From assembly GCA_905479515.1 (NCBI GenBank), contig CAJQMX010000297.1, positions 1 through 7,986 of the forward strand: DNA of 7,986 bases. Reading direction: 5' to 3'. This document shows positions 5,115-7,986 of this stretch, piece after piece (within the stretch, counting starts at the first letter, position 1; each line of letters starts with the position of its first letter). Origin of the DNA: an uncultured Parasphingopyxis sp. (GTDB lineage: Bacteria; Pseudomonadota; Alphaproteobacteria; Sphingomonadales; Sphingomonadaceae). The notes beneath the pieces are model-generated. The model saw only the letters and a program-made list of their open reading frames with translations. It searched no databases and had not been told where the DNA came from. Both the position numbers and the translations under genes were made by a program.

Positions 5115-6628
5115 GAACGCTTTCGGACATGGGGACATTCGAGCGGACGATGATCACCATAGCGGTGATGATCGGCACGCTCATGCAGGTGCTCGATACC
5201 ACCATCGCCAATGTCGCGCTGCCGCACATGCAGACGAGCCTTGGTGCCAATCGCGAAACTGTGAACTGGGTTCTGACAAGCTATATCGTGGCGTCGGCGA
5301 TAGCGATCCCGATAACCGGCTGGCTTGCCGACCGCATCGGCCGCAAACGCCTGTTCGTTATTTCCACGATTGCGTTTACCGCCAGCTCGGCCCTGTGCGC
5401 GAGCGCGGTGGGGCTGAACGAGATGGTGGTGTTCCGTGTATTACAGGGCATTGCCGGGGCATTTCTTGCGCCGCTTGCCCAGTCCGTACTGTTCGACATC
5501 AACCGCCCTGAAAATCATGCCAAAGCCATGGCTCTGTTTGGCGGAGGCATCATGATCGGCCCTATTCTCGGCCCGGTATTGGGCGGGTGGCTGACCGAGA
5601 GTTTCAACTGGCGCTGGGTGTTTCTGGTCAATGTGCCGATCGGCACGCTCACCGTCGTCATGCTGATCCGCTATCTTCCGTCCGGCGATATCGAGAAGCG
5701 CCGGTTCGATATGTTCGGCTTCATCCTCATGGCGCTCGCGCTTGCGAGCTTCCAGCTAATGCTGGATCGCGGGCAGCAGCTCGACTGGTTTGAGAGTTGG
5801 GAAATCTGGATCGAGTGTTTCCTTGCGATCTCGGCGGCATGGATGTTCTGCATTCATATGTTCCAGACGCGGGAGCCATTGATTGACCCGCATCTGTTTT
5901 CGGACCGTAATTTCGTGACCGGCCTGCTCTTCATGCTCGTGATAGGCCTGTTGCTGCTGGGCGTGCTGGCGCTGTTGCCGCCGCTACTCCAGACGCTGTT
6001 CGGCTATTCTGTTTTGCAATCCGGGTTTCTTACGGCCCCACGCGGCGTTGGCACGCTGGTGTCGATGATGGTGGCGGGGCAATTGGTCGGCAAGATAGAT
6101 TCCCGCTTGCTGCTTTTGGCAGGGCTTTCCTTGCTCGCCCTGTCGCTGTGGCAGATGGCGGGTTTCGCATTGAACATGGATCAGCGGCCCATCATCATAA
6201 GCGGGTTTGTTCAGGGTCTCGGCCTGGGCCTGGTGTTCGTACCCCTGCAGACTCTGGCTTTCGGAACCTTGGCCGCAAAACACCGCACGACGGCGGCCAG
6301 CCTGCTCAATCTTACCCGCAATATCGGCGGATCGATCGGGATTTCGGTGGTCACTCTTCTGCTGGCCCGCAATCTGGGCACAAGCCATTCGGATCTGGCG
6401 GGCCAGGTGACGACGATGGACGTGCCAGCCATCCCGCCATCCCTGGCCGCGCCGGGGCAGGTGCTTGGTGAGACCGCGCTGCAGATACTGGAAGCGGAAA
6501 TCAATCGGCAGGCGTTGATGATCGCCTATATCGACAATTTCCACTTCATGATGATCGTCACGCTGGCATCTTTGCCTTTGCTGCTGCTGATCCGGAAAGC
6601 ACGGGTGAACGCCGGAAAGAACGGCTAG
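5111..6628 (+). CDS. emrB: EmrB/QacA-type MFS multidrug exporter (DHA2 family)
   Basis: A 505-residue inner-membrane drug:proton antiporter of the 14-helix DHA2 family. Seen in order: motif D1 LDTTIANVALP at 28-38 with its membrane aspartate in helix 1; helix 2 QTSLGANRETVNWVLTSYIV; motif A GWLADRIGRKR at 70-80 in the cytoplasmic loop; the helix-4 arginine region VVFRVLQGIAGAFLAP; and the antiporter motif C GGGIMIGPILGPVLGG at 144-159. FNWRWVFLVNVPIG follows, then hydrophobic helices to a final LPLLLLIRKAR anchor. Length matches the family (about 510). It is the last gene of the MarR-EmrA-EmrB unit and shares GTGA with emrA. GTG 5111 is chosen for coupling; ATG 5129 would give 499 residues and equally good homology. 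Substrates are probably hydrophobic toxicants, by family analogy only. Confidence 0.94.
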   Translation: MRTLSDMGTFERTMITIAVMIGTLMQVLDTTIANVALPHMQTSLGANRETVNWVLTSYIVASAIAIPITGWLADRIGRKRLFVISTIAFTASSALCASAVGLNEMVVFRVLQGIAGAFLAPLAQSVLFDINRPENHAKAMALFGGGIMIGPILGPVLGGWLTESFNWRWVFLVNVPIGTLTVVMLIRYLPSGDIEKRRFDMFGFILMALALASFQLMLDRGQQLDWFESWEIWIECFLAISAAWMFCIHMFQTREPLIDPHLFSDRNFVTGLLFMLVIGLLLLGVLALLPPLLQTLFGYSVLQSGFLTAPRGVGTLVSMMVAGQLVGKIDSRLLLLAGLSLLALSLWQMAGFALNMDQRPIIISGFVQGLGLGLVFVPLQTLAFGTLAAKHRTTAASLLNLTRNIGGSIGISVVTLLLARNLGTSHSDLAGQVTTMDVPAIPPSLAAPGQVLGETALQILEAEINRQALMIAYIDNFHFMMIVTLASLPLLLLIRKARVNAGKNG

Positions 6629-6645
6629 CCAAACCTTCGGCTGGC
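6624..6645. terminator. Hairpin between convergent operons, possible terminator
   Basis: GCTAGCC (6624-6630) pairs with GGCTGGC (6639-6645) over seven base pairs, one of them G-U, around an 8-base loop. It starts inside the emrB stop codon. After the plus-strand stem comes AATTCCGG, a poor tail. On the minus strand the stem is followed by CGTTCTTTCC, a weak T-rich tail, so it fits termination of the acyl-CoA dehydrogenase message a little better. Confidence 0.4.
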
Positions 6646-6664
6646 AATTCCGGCGCCCGCCTTT

Positions 6665-7927
6665 CTAGATATAGCCGAACAATACGCCGCCAATCTTGCG
6701 CATCTGGATTTCTTCCGCACCTTCCGTGATGCGATAGCGCCGATGATGACGGTAGATATGTTCGAATGGCTTGTGCCGCGAATAGCCGATACCGCCATGC
6801 ACCTGCATCGCCCGGTCGGCAGCTTCGCAAACCAGCCGGTTGGCGCGGTAGTTGCACATGCTGACCTTGTCGGAGAGCTGTTTCGCAACTTCGATCTTGG
6901 GCATCTGATCCATCTGCCATGCGGTTTTGTAGATCAGCAGGCGGAGCATTTCGGCATCGGTCTGCAGCTCGACCAGCGGGAACTGGATCGCCTGATTGGC
7001 CGACAAGGGCTTGCCAAAGGGTTTGCGCTCGCCGGCATATTTCACCGCTTCATCGATGCAATATTGCGCCGCCCCGAGCGAGGATGCTGCCTGGCGAATG
7101 CGGTTTTCATGGACAAAATGCTGGGCGCAGGCGAGGCCCCAATCCGGATCACCGAGGATCGCGGAATCCGGCACCCATACATCCGTCAGAGAGACTTTGG
7201 GGTGGTCCGTCGGCATGTTGAACGTCCACATATATTCGCCGATCTCAAAGCCCGGCGTGTCCTGCGGCACGATTAAGCAGGTGATACCCTTGGCCGCGCC
7301 ATCCGGCCCGCTGGTGCGGGCGAACACCATGCAGTGCGTCGCGACATGGCTGCCGGTCGTCCACATTTTCTCGCCATTGAGCAGCCAGCCATCAACGCCG
7401 TCGCGCGTTTCCCGCACGCCGCGCGTTTCCATATGGGTGGCGTCCGATCCATGGGCTTCTTCCGTCAGGCCGAAGGTCCAGCGCATCTTGCCGTCGAGCA
7501 AGGCGGGAATATAGTCCTGCTTTTGCTGCTCGGTGCCGAAATCACGGACCACGAGCGGCAGGACGAGATTGCCGACGATCGAGCTTTCATTCTGCAGATC
7601 ATTGTGGAGGCCCAGCCCCTTGGCAGCGAGATGCTCGCGGATCCGCGCCATGGCGAGATTGGAGCCGTTCTTGCCGCCAAATTCTTCCGGCAATGCATAG
7701 CGATAATGGCCCGCAGCATCGGCCTTGTCGCGCATTTCGTGGAGCAACTCTTCCCATTCTTCACGCGGCAGGCCCTCATTGTCCCAATCGGTTCGTGCGT
7801 GCTCGCGGCGATGATCGAAAAAGCGGATATTGTCGTCGCGCTGCTCAAGCGGTTTGATCTCGGCTTCGATGAACGCGTCGAGTTCCGCGAGATAGTCTTC
7901 AATGTCCTGGGGAATTTCAAAGCTCAT
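6665..7927 (-). CDS. Acyl-CoA dehydrogenase family protein
   Basis: A 420-residue cytoplasmic FAD enzyme expected to oxidise an acyl-CoA to its trans-2-enoyl-CoA and pass electrons to ETF. The three family domains are visible: an N-terminal helical part (1-148); the middle beta domain with FGLTEEAHGSDA at 152-163 and WLLNGEKMWTTGS at 181-193, which contact FAD and substrate; and the C-terminal helical domain with ENRIRQAASSLG, RKPFGKPL at 301-308 and QVHGGIGY at 375-382. The catalytic base is E402 in RITEGAEEIQ, the medium/short-chain-type position. The N-terminal domain is somewhat long, with a charged stretch around 28-60. The start overlaps the upstream stop as ATGA and has no clear Shine-Dalgarno, so translation is probably coupled. 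Chain length and branching preference cannot be told; fatty-acid or other acyl-CoA catabolism is likely. Confidence 0.94.
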   Translation of the reverse strand: MSFEIPQDIEDYLAELDAFIEAEIKPLEQRDDNIRFFDHRREHARTDWDNEGLPREEWEELLHEMRDKADAAGHYRYALPEEFGGKNGSNLAMARIREHLAAKGLGLHNDLQNESSIVGNLVLPLVVRDFGTEQQKQDYIPALLDGKMRWTFGLTEEAHGSDATHMETRGVRETRDGVDGWLLNGEKMWTTGSHVATHCMVFARTSGPDGAAKGITCLIVPQDTPGFEIGEYMWTFNMPTDHPKVSLTDVWVPDSAILGDPDWGLACAQHFVHENRIRQAASSLGAAQYCIDEAVKYAGERKPFGKPLSANQAIQFPLVELQTDAEMLRLLIYKTAWQMDQMPKIEVAKQLSDKVSMCNYRANRLVCEAADRAMQVHGGIGYSRHKPFEHIYRHHRRYRITEGAEEIQMRKIGGVLFGYI

Positions 7928-7986
7928 TTACTGGTCCATTTTTCGAGGGCGGCAGCAAGGCCGGGATATTTGGGCTGGTCGATGGA
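7924..7986 (-). CDS. C-terminal end of an unidentified protein upstream of the acyl-CoA dehydrogenase
   Basis: On the minus strand the frame is open from the right edge of the window for 20 codons and ends with TGA at 7926-7924, overlapping the dehydrogenase ATG as ATGA. The tail reads IDQPKYPGLAAALEKWTSK, soluble and lightly charged. Too little remains to name the family. The overlap and shared strand suggest an operon partner of the acyl-CoA dehydrogenase. Being a gene rather than a chance open frame rests on the ATGA overlap and on the plausible protein composition. Confidence 0.6.
   Translation of the reverse strand, partial: SIDQPKYPGLAAALEKWTSK

Noticed and set aside
5984..6544. A 186-codon minus-strand open frame opposite emrB
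   Set aside because: It mirrors transmembrane segments of EmrB, is extremely Gln/His/Arg-rich and shows no domain.
6743..7276. A 177-codon plus-strand open frame opposite the acyl-CoA dehydrogenase
   Set aside because: The dehydrogenase motifs are continuous on the minus strand here; the plus-strand product matches nothing and has no promoter or ribosome site.
1..7986. CRISPR array, tRNA, rRNA, insertion sequence ends, attachment sites, toxin-antitoxin or phage-defence genes
   Set aside because: I saw no regularly spaced repeats, no cloverleaf with an acceptor end, no transposase or recombinase and no defence-type domains. Apart from the 145-base island the window is almost entirely occupied by the genes listed.

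Overview
The window is a G+C-rich, very compact stretch of chromosome. Four of its gene junctions are 4-base ATGA or GTGA stop/start overlaps, and one convergent pair shares its stop codons in a CTAG. The gene types and protein style suggest an alphaproteobacterium, most likely in Sphingomonadales: tandem tryptophan-halogenase-family paralogues, a YafY/WYL regulator beside a small VOC protein, a MarR-EmrAB cassette and a FadE-like dehydrogenase. This taxonomic call is inference; no rRNA or marker gene is present.

Layout. (1) 1-2300, plus strand: the 3' part of a flavin-dependent tryptophan-halogenase-family gene with intact WxWxIP and EPLES motifs, overlapping a full-length divergent paralogue. 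The paralogue keeps the fold outline and the C-terminal region but has lost every halogenase signature I can locate, including the catalytic lysine position. (2) 3380-2297, minus strand: a VOC/glyoxalase-fold gene followed by a YafY-type HTH-WYL regulator that converges on the halogenase pair. (3) 3381-3525: an AT-rich divergent control region with two inverted repeats and overlapping promoter-like elements. (4) 3526-6628, plus strand: a coupled operon of a MarR regulator, an EmrA-like membrane-fusion protein and an EmrB-like 14-TM exporter. (5) 6624-6645: a hairpin between convergent operons. (6) 7986-6665, minus strand: the last 20 codons of an unidentified gene overlapping an acyl-CoA dehydrogenase.

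How the genes fit together. The MarR protein probably represses its own operon through the 28-bp inverted repeat that covers its promoter, and is released when a toxic small molecule arrives that EmrAB then exports. No TolC-like outer-membrane gene lies in the window. The VOC-WYL pair diverges from the same island and may be co-regulated. The halogenase pair probably belongs to a larger cluster extending upstream of base 1. The acyl-CoA dehydrogenase belongs to an unrelated operon extending beyond the right edge.

The strongest candidate for something poorly described is the translationally coupled pair of a motif-intact halogenase and a motif-less 'pseudo-halogenase'. The second is the MarR control region, where the predicted transcription start falls on the start codon (a leaderless mRNA). 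The rest is ordinary. No tRNA, rRNA, insertion sequence, CRISPR array or attachment site was seen.
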